A DNA stretch of 64,000 bases from positions 27,412,370 through 27,476,369 of the forward strand of contig NC_091940.1 of the NCBI RefSeq assembly GCF_041260155.1, given 5' to 3'. Both the position numbers and the translations under genes were made by a program. Below are positions 24,901 to 35,330 of this stretch, in pieces. Within the stretch, counting starts at the first letter, position 1; each line of letters begins with the position of its first letter. The stretch is from Ptychodera flava. Its lineage: Eukaryota; Hemichordata; Enteropneusta; Ptychoderidae. The notes under the pieces were generated by a model. It was not told where the DNA came from and searched no databases. It saw only the letters and a list, made by a program, of their open reading frames with translations.

Positions 24901-27900
24901 ATGTCTGTGTCAAGATTCATAAGATCTTGTGAGTCAGTTTTAGAAAGTTTAACTTCTGAGTAATTGAATATGCAAATGAGTTTATATTGCTTGCCACGTC
25001 CTCAAAAACATAACTGTCATTGCCATACTCTAATATTGTCTTGAAACTTTATCTCATTCTACGTAATGAGACGATCAGACAAGGAAACAGATAGGACACA
25101 GGGACTGGGGTATGGCATTAACACAACTGCGGGGACATCTGAAGCAACACAGGATCAACAGCTAATGGTATCATTGAAAAGGCAGAAACAAAACAATGAA
25201 AAAGCAACTCGCGGCTTACTTTCACTGAATTTCAATCACAATTGCAAATATTGTTTGACAAACCTGAAACATCCGGTCCGTAGGTAATGTCAGCCAAACT
25301 GTGCTGATATGCTATATAAGTTGCGTAGAAGCCCTTACTCGTGTCAGAACTGTCGGACTCGAATACCAAGTACAACTGGTTACCTGTCGAGTTGAAGTCA
25401 CTCGGAATAGACGAACCCGTGAAAGTTGCGTTAGACACGTACGTGTTTGTGTCAGCTCCATCGTACACGTGTAAATAATCACGTCCGTTTTCTGTTTTGA
25501 ACATATTAAATGTAAGCTGGAATGGAAGAAGAGTGTTGCTATGCAATCAATGGCTGGAATGCTGAAAGTGTTTACACACATAAATTTTAAAATTCATTAT
25601 GTAACAGACATTCTGGTCAGCTCCATGTTATGCTAACTAGTGATGATACTGACATCGACAGGTGTTCATTGTTTTCGGATCATCTTTGTTAAACGGCCCG
25701 CACATTGTAAAGACGAATAGTACTTCCACATCAAGTGGTTCATTCCAAGTGTCGAAGACCATGGTCCAATACATTTACGCGAAAGGGACGATGAAATGAG
25801 CAAAGCAACAATCCGAACGAGTTATGTCTTTCGTGAAGGTGGTTACGATACAATATAACCAGGAATGGGTCAGAAAATATGACGAATATCTGGCTATTCG
25901 ATCCAACTATAGTGAACTTGATCATGGTGCTAATAACTAATAGGAGAGTTGAAACAAGGGGCAGTCAAGTGAATCAACAACCCCACTGTGACAGCGGGCT
26001 TCACAATCGCTTCAGATGTCTATCGGTGCACTGCCGGCTCTATCCTGCGCATGTGCAGACGATGCCACTTAATTTCAAATCATAACACGGCCCAACATAT
26101 CTGACGCCCGGAAAACTCCTACTGTAACATGTCATGACTTATTTCACGTCAAAACTAAATTTCCGGTATGGCGAGTCGAAATATCTGATTTTGAAAAGTT
26201 TTAAAGGCCTTTCAGTTTTCTGTCACAGTCGGGGGGTATAATTTTCAGTCATTGTCAAATATTCTTTTTTCTATAAAATATGTATTTTTTTAATTCTCTG
26301 TCGTTTTCTCCGAAATGCTGACTTTACTTCGGCAAATTACTTTTTCCAGTAAAAATATTCGACACAAATCTGATAAACGTCTGGCAAGACAGAGAAAATG
26401 TCCGATGCGACGGGTATCTTCCGGGGCTGCTCGCGTATGCCTATGTCATCCAAAATTGAAGGTCACGGGCAAACATTTTCATCCTTTTAAACCGTGTATA
26501 ACTTGCTATAAGTGGAAATACCTTAATGTGATACAGACACTCAATATTGATTTATATATCGCTGTATATAAAAATATTAACGTTAACATTGATTTCATGA
26601 CGAGGGTCGAAATCGGCAACAGAAAGAAGCTAGGCAGCTTAAAGCTGCAAAGCTGTCAATCTTATCCAGGAGCAGCCATTTTGGATTTTCTGCGCACATG
26701 GAGGGACCAGATCAGTAGGAATAAGACGGCGCTGCACCTGATTCTGCCGACCCCTGTCAACCAATTGAGGGATTAAACGATAGATATGCTCAGTGATGGC
26801 TGAATAAACATAGTATTATGTGAACTATGTGAACAGTGGTGCCCACTGAAAAAAATAGGCATCGAAGATAAGGGTGGCCAAGTTTTACTCAAATGTTTAT
26901 TTTTGATATACCAGAGAAGTTTACCAGTTATTGATGGACTGTGTTTGAAGGTAGCAGTTTTCAAATTCGGGTCACGTTTATTTCACCGAGTTGACAGTCC
27001 TACCACACAGGTATTGCAATCGACATTTGAATGGACCAGCGACGAAAGTTAGTACACATAATCAACACATTTGAAAAGAGCAGCGCGTGACAGTCACCAT
27101 TTGTAAAGGCATGGAGCTAGGGAGCAGTGATGACAGGTCACACAGTTAACAATAGAAACGACATCGATAGAAACCAGCTGTAGAACTGTAAACACATAGG
27201 AGAGAATAACCATATGCCACATAAAAAAATTCCAGCCACTTTGAGAAAACTTACCAGAATACTGTAGTTCGTGGGCACCTCTACTAAGTAATTGCAGATG
27301 GCGTTGTTGCCATAGTTACTTGGGTAGTTGGGGGAACTAATTACTCCCCCCGTTCCGGTGTAGGTACCGCCACAGTCGCCTGTAGCTCGTCTAACTGAAA
27401 AGAAAACAAACAGAAATTGCACATAGTTTTCATGACACAACCAAATATTATAATACTATTAGCTTAGTGGTAGTCTCGGTAGTTTGGGTCTAGTGAAACA
27501 AGTTGAATTAAACACAAATTCATGAGAACACAGAAGAGCACAGGCCATTGTTCTTCAGAGTAATCATTATTTTGATGCGTATGATAACATTTTACAATTT
27601 CTTTTTCATTTATTTTTGTTTGATACTATCAAGGAAGTGCCAGGAATGTTTAGTTTCTCCCGCAGCAAACTGGTGAAACTTACACTGTATAAAAATCTAT
27701 GTAAAATAATCACAGATAATGCAGTGGTTTGAGTCGCTACACTTAATAAGACGTGGTTACTTTCCATGGTTTCCCGTACCTGTCAATCATCGATTACACG
27801 TAAAAAAACCCACCAACTTGACTATGAGCATGGAGCCATTATTTAACACTTAGGATATTCTCCTCGCTTTGACTAAAAATATTTTTTCAAGTTGGCAGGA

Positions 27901-29532
27901 TGCCAAAGTAGCTTCCTACAAGGTTTGTGCACATCGAAAATGAAAATACCTAGTTTTGCTTTTTCCCCATTTCAACCATTCTTTTACGTAATCAAAGATA
28001 CATATCGAGAGTCGCCGTGCAAATTTTCATATGCATAGGAGAGAAACTATTAATATTTAAAATTCAAAATGGCTGTCATATCCAGGCTCATTCTATGGGG
28101 AAAATATAATTTTCGATTTTTCGTAAAACGAAGTTGGTAAATTTTTCTTAAACAGAGCGTTTAAGTGGTAGACCTGAAAACTATCAGAAAAAATTGAGAA
28201 CACGAATATTTGTCTCCGAGGCGCATTCTACCTTTGAAATCAAAATATGTGTCTCTTGAAGTTGTCAATCGTATCATAGAGGTAGCTTCTACCTCTATGG
28301 TCTATGCCTGGAGGTTAAAAAAGCGTCAATGGCACTTTACTCAAATTCAGTTAGATGTTGCATGTCAGAATGACTTTACGTATATTTAATTGCTTCTATG
28401 GACCTCAGCTTGTAATATCCATAATGTCAAGTGCATTGCAACACCTTGCAGCCTGGTACATTAAAACTTGGTTATTCATTTACTATATCAAAGTTGAATG
28501 GAATCAAAGTCAACAATATTTGGTAATTCATTAGGCAGTAATATTCAAAAAACAACGTATTATTGACTGGGGTGCCTTTGGTTGTGTTTCTGTACAAAGT
28601 ATCACCAACATATGAAATTCTGACTTGAGATATTTCGCTTTTTTTTGGAATCCAAACGACAAATATTGCCAGAAAAATTGCAACAATTTGAACGGAACTG
28701 ATATAGCTCAACCCTTTGAAACTTCATATCGAATTTTAAAGTAATTGAATCAGCATTTCAGAGAAGACTATTTGACCAAAAAAGGATAAGACCCCAAAAT
28801 ACAAATGTGCAATAATTAACATCAGTTTAAACAAACTCAACAAAGTTCACCATAGTAACATGCGTGACTACTTGAAAAGCAACCCGACAAGCAATTTCAG
28901 AAAAGATGGTTTGACCAAAGAATGGGGGAAATTGACCGAACAATACAAAATATAAAAATTCCACCGCAATCAGAACGAACGCCACCATCAGGTCATACCA
29001 TCAGATCATACATACCAAAATTTAAAGCAATATGAAAGCAGTTTCAGTAAAGAAGAAATGTTTTTACCATTGTCGCAAAATCATAAAAATGAAAATTTCA
29101 CCACAATTTGAGGAAACGCTCTAAGGTAGCCCTTTGGAATACGCGAATCAATTTTCAAACAATCAGACACACAGTCTCAGAGTAGATTATGTTTTGACTA
29201 AAAATTGGAAAAAATGCTAAAAATATATGAAAACGAAAATTTCACCACAAAATAAATAGATCTGAGTTCAACACTAGGATCGTGTAAACCACATTTCAAA
29301 GCAATTGGAAAGCGGCTTCAAGAAGATTTTTTGACTAAAAACAGGAATATTTGGCCACAAAATACAAAAACAACTTTAGCAATTTGCAGGATAGTGCCTT
29401 TTTGACCCGTTTGCATATTTTCGACTCTATCTTGCCCATGTGAAGGATATTCATGTCTATATCGCTAGGTGCATCTACACATCAAATACTAAGATGGTAA
29501 GTGCTGGGGTGTTTTGTGTTTTTGAAGTGGAG

Positions 29533-29563
<31 letters not shown>

Positions 29564-30222
29564 CATACATACATACATACATACATACATACATACATAC
29601 ATACATACATACATACCAATTGTGAGATAGGAAGTCCATTACCTCGATGGTCTATGGCATTTATGACACGTGACACGGTCAGTTCGTGGCCATAACACTT
29701 CTTGAATATTGCTCATCAATGTTGTGTCCACTTTGACCTTTAATATTTAGATTACGTATCATGCGATTGGTAAATTGCATAATCAGTAATCGTTCATTCG
29801 GACTTAAGACGATACTGCACTGATGCTTTCCCGATAACGCTAAAATTCATGAAAATCGCCCGAAACTCAAAATATTAAAAATATGTAAACGTCAGTCACC
29901 CCGAAAAGCCCGCCATCGGATACCTTTTTGGGCTGCAGGGAACATAAGACTAACCATAGACCCTCGAGGGTCTATGGACTAAGGCACAGTCGCTTGTGAT
30001 TATAGATACAAGGCAAATGCCGGCCTCTCCTGACAGAATGGCGTTCGCCTAACCACAGGCAAGTGTGACACACGACTTACCTCTATTGATTCTTCTTGTT
30101 TCCACCTGCGACTCCGAATCAGCCTCGGTCTTCAATGCAGAGTATACTGTGCGCGAGTTACATAAGCGAGCATTTTGGAGTATAAACAGAACTACGACCA
30201 GTAATTTTATGTTCGTTTCCAT
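21791..30222 (-). CDS. Gene B: paralog of gene A (7 exons, 413 aa)
   Basis: Exons on the minus strand are 30081-30222, 27255-27394, 25264-25516, 23890-24081, 23292-23477, 22771-22905 and 21791-21984 (1242 bp including the stop). Exon lengths and phases equal those of gene A, except that the LDLa exon is one codon shorter. The order is the same: signal peptide, pro-segment, CUB with only the first cysteine pair, CUB with only the second pair, LDLa with six cysteines, glycine-rich membrane segment, short tail. By my count the first six exons differ from gene A at about 13 of 350 residues, but the last exon differs at about 20 of 64. All frames are open and all junctions are GT..AG, so the gene looks functional. 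It is probably a type I surface protein; ligand and role are unknown. Confidence 0.85.
22771..22905 (-). CDS. Gene B exon 6: LDLa module
   Basis: The exon is 135 bp. It has six cysteines and [16 protein letters not shown] as in gene A. One aspartate codon after the last cysteine is absent, and frame is kept. Confidence 0.88.
23292..23477 (-). CDS. Gene B exon 5: second half of CUB 2
   Basis: The exon is 186 bp with a single acceptor, unlike gene A. It encodes [17 protein letters not shown] and [11 protein letters not shown]. Confidence 0.87.
23890..24081 (-). CDS. Gene B exon 4: first half of CUB 2
   Basis: The exon is 192 bp, phase 1-1, with donor GTAAGT. The protein differs from gene A at two positions by eye. 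Confidence 0.85.
24228..24557. mobile_element. Palindromic MITE in intron 3 of gene B
   Basis: It is at the same position and has the same ends as 12703-13034 and is inherited from before the duplication. Confidence 0.75.
25264..25516 (-). CDS. Gene B exon 3: second half of CUB 1
   Basis: The exon is 253 bp. It differs from gene A at about 11 bases, three of which change residues. It encodes DYLHVYDG and [10 protein letters not shown]. Confidence 0.88.
27255..27394 (-). CDS. Gene B exon 2: first half of CUB 1
   Basis: The exon is 140 bp with the CGG..NYPSNY opening. One asparagine just before the second cysteine is replaced by isoleucine. The acceptor tract is shorter than in gene A but keeps CAG. 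Confidence 0.9.
28690..29390. repeat. Intron satellite, five or more units (gene B)
   Basis: Recurring phrases (AGCAATTTCAGAAAAGATGG, GCAGTTTCAGTAAAGAAG, AGCGGCTTCAAGAAGATT) are spaced about 131-146 bp. The array accounts for part of the extra length of intron 1 in gene B compared with gene A. Confidence 0.75.
29533..29617. repeat. (CATA)n microsatellite in intron 1 of gene B
   Basis: An uninterrupted CATA array, orthologous in position to 17131-17200. Confidence 0.95.
30081..30222 (-). CDS. Gene B exon 1: signal peptide and pro-segment
   Basis: The 142-bp coding exon starts [20 protein letters not shown] and includes [10 protein letters not shown]. The donor is GTAAGT. It differs from gene A at four residues. 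Confidence 0.87.
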
Positions 30223-30330
30223 CTCGCTGAATGGACGGTCCTTTTTGTGCAGTGGGGTACAATCAGGTCGATAGTAATTAATGCCACGCTTACCGTTATG
30301 GCATTCAAATGAGTAGGAGTCACAGAATGA

Positions 30331-30338
30331 TGACGTCA
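30331..30338. promoter_or_regulatory. CRE-like palindrome upstream of gene B
   Basis: TGACGTCA lies about 109 bp upstream of the ATG, conserved with gene A. A Harbinger-like element inserted about 50 bp further upstream separates it from the palindromic element. Confidence 0.5.
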
Positions 30339-30391
30339 CAAACAAGGTGGGCAAACGTAAACGTGGAGTTTAACATCTGCGATTGTATTTG

Positions 30392-31337
30392 GGGACCGTT
30401 CAGTTTTTACGGCCGGGGGGGGGGGGCCCGGCAAAATCCAGGGGGGGGTCATCATAATTTTGGAATCCGCGAAGGGGGGGTCATCACTTTTTCACTGGTA
30501 GGAAAGGGGGGGTCACCACATTTTCAAAAACATAATACCTACAATAAAGTTCACTTTATGCGATGGCCGTGGTCGACCCTCTTTACCGGCGGGCCGCCTT
30601 TGGCGGCCCACTATAATAAATATACTTTATGTATTACCCATGACCCTCTTAACGGGCAGACGCCTTTGGCGGCCCACTCCAATTAGGTTTACTTCATGCA
30701 ATGGTCATGATCGACCCTCTTTACCGGCGGGCCGCCTGTGGCGGCCCACTACAATAAATTTACTTTATTGTAATACCCCATGACCATCTTAACGGCCGGA
30801 CGCCTTCAGCGGCCCTGTTCAGTAAAGTTTACTTCGTGCAATGGCCATGATCGACCCTCTTTTTACCAGCAGGCCACCTTTGGTTGCCCAATAGAATAAA
30901 GTTGACTTTACGTAATGGCCCATGACCCTCTTAACCGGAGGGCTGCCTTTGGCGAACCACTCCAATAAAGTTTACTTTATACAATGTCCATGGACATAAG
31001 TTGTCTATGGAAATGAAGTTCAAAATTGCCTTACAGTCGTCCTAAGTAAGAGACATTTGCATGGATGTGGCTGAGAAGTTTGTGCACTGGCATCTCTGCT
31101 ACACGAATAAAGTGCGCCGCGTACCGGAGTTCAAACCAAACCATGCTGGTAAATTTGACATATGGGTTTTGGTTATTTTTCAGCGGGGGGGGGGGGGGTC
31201 ATCAATTTTTTTCGTCTGACAAAGGGGGGGTCATCATTTTTTCGCGAAAAATGCAGGGGGGGGTCTATATTTTTTTGAACACCGGCGACAAGATTTTGCC
31301 GGCCCCCCCCCCCCGGCCGTAAAAACTGAACGGTCCC
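30392..31337. mobile_element. 946-bp Harbinger-like non-autonomous transposon in the gene B promoter region
   Basis: Inverted ends start GGGACCGTTCAGTTTTTACG, and a 3-bp target duplication TTG flanks the element. Unit A shows the empty site (GATTGTATTTAGACGG near 18012). Runs of seven or more G followed by TCA repeat about every 32-36 bp near both ends in the same orientation. The centre is a minisatellite. No transposase is present. The 3-bp duplication and ends resemble those of 32646-34357 and 38309-40094, which suggests one PIF/Harbinger-type group; this assignment is inferred from target size. Confidence 0.8.
30545..30990. repeat. Minisatellite inside the 946-bp transposon
   Basis: About six units of roughly 76 bp alternate between two versions. 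They carry ATGACCCTCTTAACGG or ATCGACCCTCTTTACCGG and GCCTTTGGCGGCCCAC, so the higher-order period is about 150 bp. Confidence 0.7.
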
Positions 31338-31410
31338 TTGGACGGTAAAGCCATGAATCGGGATAAGCTGACTCATTGTAAGGTCGCGCACCCGATCGTT
31401 TGAATCACAT

Positions 31411-31558
31411 CACAGTCACGTGTTTTCTGAAAATCCGCTCTGCGCCTCCGTGCCCATAGACGTGTGTACATATGCCTGAGGTTCTTCTCAGGCATATGCA
31501 CACACGTCTATGGGGCACGTAGGCGCAGAGCGGATTTAGAAAACACATCACTACAGTG
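31411..31558. repeat. Palindromic element upstream of gene B
   Basis: It is the counterpart of 18108-18248, with arms reaching CACAGTCACGTGTTTTCT on the left and a near complement on the right. The loop GAGGTTCTTCTC is unchanged. Confidence 0.8.
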
Positions 31559-31933
31559 TATTGGCACATCAGAATTCTCTCTCACTCAAAATTGAACTTG
31601 AAACTGAACTCGAAACCAACACTTCTCAAGAGGCAAACGCTATATACGCAAATAGTGATCGATGCAACGAGCAGTTGACACTCTTACAGTTACTCTGCTC
31701 CATAGGTTAGGAAACTCACTAGATTCCTTTGTTGCAGGCTGCGTCTCGGTAAACATTTTAGGCAAAAACCTTCGCCTATTCGCGTACTGATATCCCGTGG
31801 CAATGCCCGTAATTTAAATGGACATAAGGTGGGGGGGGGGGGCTACAAGAATCGCGATTGAAATCTTATTTTTTCACCCCCTCAGTATCCTCAAAAAATT
31901 TCAAGTCCCCCCAATTATCAAATAGCCGCATAT

Positions 31934-31964
<31 letters not shown>

Positions 31965-32642
31965 TTTGGAAGTTCTGCTCGCAGATGTTCGACACTACCT
32001 GTTATTAACAGTTTGTAGAGCAATATTCCTTTAGGCAAGTTCTCAAATTGATTCATTTTTAAACGCATCAGTGGACTTTTTGGCTTTATCATACTAAGCC
32101 GACTTGAGTCAATCCCACTCAGGTCAGGTCAATGGCACCTGCTGAAAAGCACACGATATTGGAAGAGTATGAAAATTGTGAATTCCCGGCTACATTTTGC
32201 AAAAGTATGAAAAACTAAGCACAGTGACCTATCAAAAAGAATTTTGTCAAAATTACAATACATAGATGATTTAGATGCTATTCAAAATTAACAATACTAA
32301 AAGAATAAAATATTCTAGATGCTGCTCAAAATTGACAATACTGGCTGGAAGGTTAAAATATTCCATCAAATAAACATTTTAATCTCTAAAATGTTGGGTG
32401 TAATAATGACAAATCGTTTAAAAATAGTCACACATTTATCATTTAAATTAAAGTCTTTACTGTTTAAAGTTTTACTTTTGTGTTATGTTTTCTGATGAGA
32501 AAATTTAGAAAATCAAGCTTGGTGACCCCATCTTTTTTTCTCTAATATTTGATTATTCTCATATGCCAGAATTCAAAGATTCCCTGACAACTTTCTAGTC
32601 TCCTGATCTTCCATGTGTTGCTCTGTGGCCTGATCTTGCGTA
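31559..32642. other. Upstream flank of unit B; no gene seen
   Basis: It matches 18249-19400 of unit A. A (TTTA)n microsatellite at about 31938-31970 is specific to B. No exon was recognised. Confidence 0.5.
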
Positions 32643-32645
32643 TAA

Positions 32646-34357
32646 GGGAGCGTTCAGTTATTATGGCCGGGGGTGGGCCGGCAAATTCTTCCTGCGCATC
32701 AAGCAAAATAAGTGAACCCCCCTACCCATTGTACCAAAAAATTGATGACCCCCCCTTTTAAGATGACAAAAATTTCATGACCCCCCCATTGCTTGAGTAA
32801 AGCTGCACAACCATACACCTTGGAGGGATAGAATCAAAAAAAAAGATTCTCAGATATTTTCAAATGACCCTCCTCACAAACTCACAAAGTGTTAATGTTC
32901 AAAATTCCCCTTCTGATTTGCTATAATTTTGAAATCACCCCTTAAAGGGATTAGACAGAAATTACACGTAGATCGCAATATTTTTGCGGAAGCGTGTGCG
33001 TAAAAATTTTGATATTTGGATTTAATTGATGATCAGCTGTTGATAATGTTGATTCACTGTACATGATAGTGTATGAGAAAACTTAAATACTATTTTAATA
33101 CAAAACTATATCTATGCATTCATAGATGTTTGATAATTGACATAAATGTACTTACAACTGGTATGTGAACAAAACAATTGACTTTAGAATTTCACCAAAA
33201 ATGTTCATCCACTATACATATGAGTCTATGATAAAATTGTGAACATTTTTTTTTTTGGAATGAAAAACTTGCTGTACATGAGCATATACAGACGTTGAAT
33301 AATTAACATAATTGTACTTGATTAGAATATGATGGTTAAAGGTGCATATTATGTGTACAAGAAATCTGATTTTGAAATTTCACTGAACGTGTTCATCCAC
33401 TATACATGGGAGTCTATGAGGAAACTATAAATAATTTTTTTTCCAATACAAAAATAGGTAAATCTGTGTATTTATGTACTCCCGATTATTAACATCAATG
33501 AACTTGATTAGACTATGGTGGTAACAAATGGAGATGTTCGCCAGAAATTGGTTTTTGGAATTTCACCGAAATGTAGATTCACTGTACATGGGAGTCTATG
33601 AGGAAACTATAAACAATTTTTTTCCAAAACAAAAATATGTAAATCTGTGTATTTATGTACTCCTGATTATTAATATGAATGTATTTGATTAGACTAGGGT
33701 GGTAACAAATGGATGTGTTTGCCAAAATTTGGATTTTGGAATTTCACCGAAATGTAGATTCACTGTACATGGGAGTCTATGAGGAAACTATGAATAATTT
33801 TTTTCCAATACAAAATTAGGTAAATCTGTGTATTTATGTACTCTTGATTATTAATATTAATGTACTTGATTAGACTAGGGTGGTTACAAATGGATATGTG
33901 TGCAGGAAATTGGATTTTAGAATTTCACCTAAAAGAATTATTTAACTTTTCATGGTACTAGTAGTCTACAGGTAACTGTTTAAAACTTGCCATATCTCTA
34001 ATATGTAAGTAATAGGAATTGTTCATTGCCCTCAGTGAGCTCCATTGACAATAAGACATGCCTCAGAGTTGCCAAGTCAAGATGTTCATGTGATAGATAA
34101 TTATATTTTTGTTCAGATTTACACTTAAATGACTTCAGAGAATGAAATCATGCAGCAAATCATTCTGATCTCCCAGAATATTTCTGAACACTGAAACTGC
34201 TTTTTGACGTGACGGATGCTTATGAAAATTAAGTGACCCCCCCTCTGAGCTGTTTGAAAAATACATGACCCCCCCCTCTGCAGTTTTCAATTTTGAGGTG
34301 ACCCCCCCCCCCTGGATTTTGCCAGCCCACCCCCGGCCGTAAAAACTGAACGCTCCA
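32646..34357. mobile_element. 1.7-kb Harbinger-like non-autonomous transposon (unit B only)
   Basis: The left end is GGGAGCGTTCAGTTATTATG and the right end is its near complement, with TAA on both sides as a target duplication. Unit A carries the empty site near 19402. Near each end, runs of C (G on the other strand) recur with GTCA at intervals of about 32-36 bp. The interior is a tandem repeat. No transposase reading frame was recognised. It is an inverted copy of 38309-40094. Confidence 0.82.
33040..34000. repeat. Internal satellite of about 183-bp units
   Basis: The phrase ATTCACTGTACATGGGAGTC and variants recur near 33052, 33210, 33392, 33575 and 33757, with a degenerate unit near 33940. 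Units also share TTTTGGAATTTCACCGAAAT. Confidence 0.8.
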
Positions 34358-34852
34358 TAAGTATGTTTCACTACCTTGACTCATGAGCGTCATTTCATCC
34401 AAAACTCTCCTTCAACTAAATCAAAGTCGGGATTATCACTGTCACTGCCGGTATGCAGTCTGTACATACAGTGTCAGTAAAGTGACACTGCAGTAATAGG
34501 GCAATACCTGATGGTGACACTGCCCGTAGGCACAGTACTGAACTTTATTACATGCCTTGGCGTTAGTGCAAGTATGTTCATTGATTTGAATAGGAACATC
34601 CGGGGAGTTATCGGGCGTGTGAACGATATATTGACCGGTTTCCATAGTTACCCGGTCCGGTATAGCCCTTCGACGTTTTCGATGTCAGAGTAGACGCTTA
34701 AACGCTAAATGTAAAATATCAGTGCGCGCACTGCTATTTCGACTTTCGTTAAAATCTGTTTTATGCTGTTCGATAATGGTAAAATTGTTTGCAAATGCCC
34801 GGCATGTAACTAAATGTTATATAACGTTAACTGTGAAAGGCGTGTAATAAAA

Positions 34853-34974
34853 ATATTATTGCCTGAAAACATGGGTGTATGTGCCCTCGCAGCAGGAGAC
34901 AATTTGCCCTCCTGGCGTCGGGCAAATTGTCACCTGCTCTCGGGCACATAAACCCATGTATTCAGGCAATAATA
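34853..34974. repeat. Long hairpin palindrome
   Basis: Arms of about 53 bp begin TATTATTGCCTGAA and end CAGGCAATAATA, with a 10-nt loop near TCCTGGCGTC. It looks like a small foldback MITE. Confidence 0.8.
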
Positions 34975-34984
34975 TATAGTATTG

Positions 34985-35330
34985 ACTTTGATGATTTTGC
35001 CAATAATTTTGTCACTGTTCAGTTTATACAACTGCGTTCATGCTCTACTCCCTACTGCATGTTGAACTGTCCAGTATTCAGCTTGCCAACACAGTCTGTG
35101 AATATGTACCGTGCATTTGTATCATTGACAAATGACTTGCAATCTGGACTCTAATTCAGTTATCACCCAATACATAGTGATGAAATATACAGGCTTTATT
35201 GACAAACTGAATATTTTGTGTTTCAGCATGCTGTAGGCAGACAGCAAGAAACTGCATTTGATAAATTGCTTAGAAATATTGAAAAAAATTATCAACAAAT
35301 TATGGAACCTTGGAATCGGAAACTGTAAAA
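34985..35330. mobile_element. Diverged copy of the palindromic MITE
   Basis: It contains GCATGTTGAACTG, CAGTATTCAGCTTGCCAACA and CTGGACTCTAATTCAG, matching the family at 353-717. Its ends are decayed. Confidence 0.5.

Larger units (their letters stand above)
19803..34447. repeat. Segmental duplication unit B (contains gene B)
   Basis: This is the direct copy of unit A, longer because of two Harbinger-like insertions (30392-31337 and 32646-34357) and an expanded intron satellite. It lacks the 1.1-kb segment 6940-8043, the 582-bp element and the Penelope-like remnant seen in unit A. Confidence 0.85.

Noticed and set aside
33040-34000. Regularly spaced repeats that look like a CRISPR array
   Set aside because: The unit is about 183 bp with diverged copies, inside a eukaryotic transposon. 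There are no short perfect repeats with unique spacers and no cas genes.
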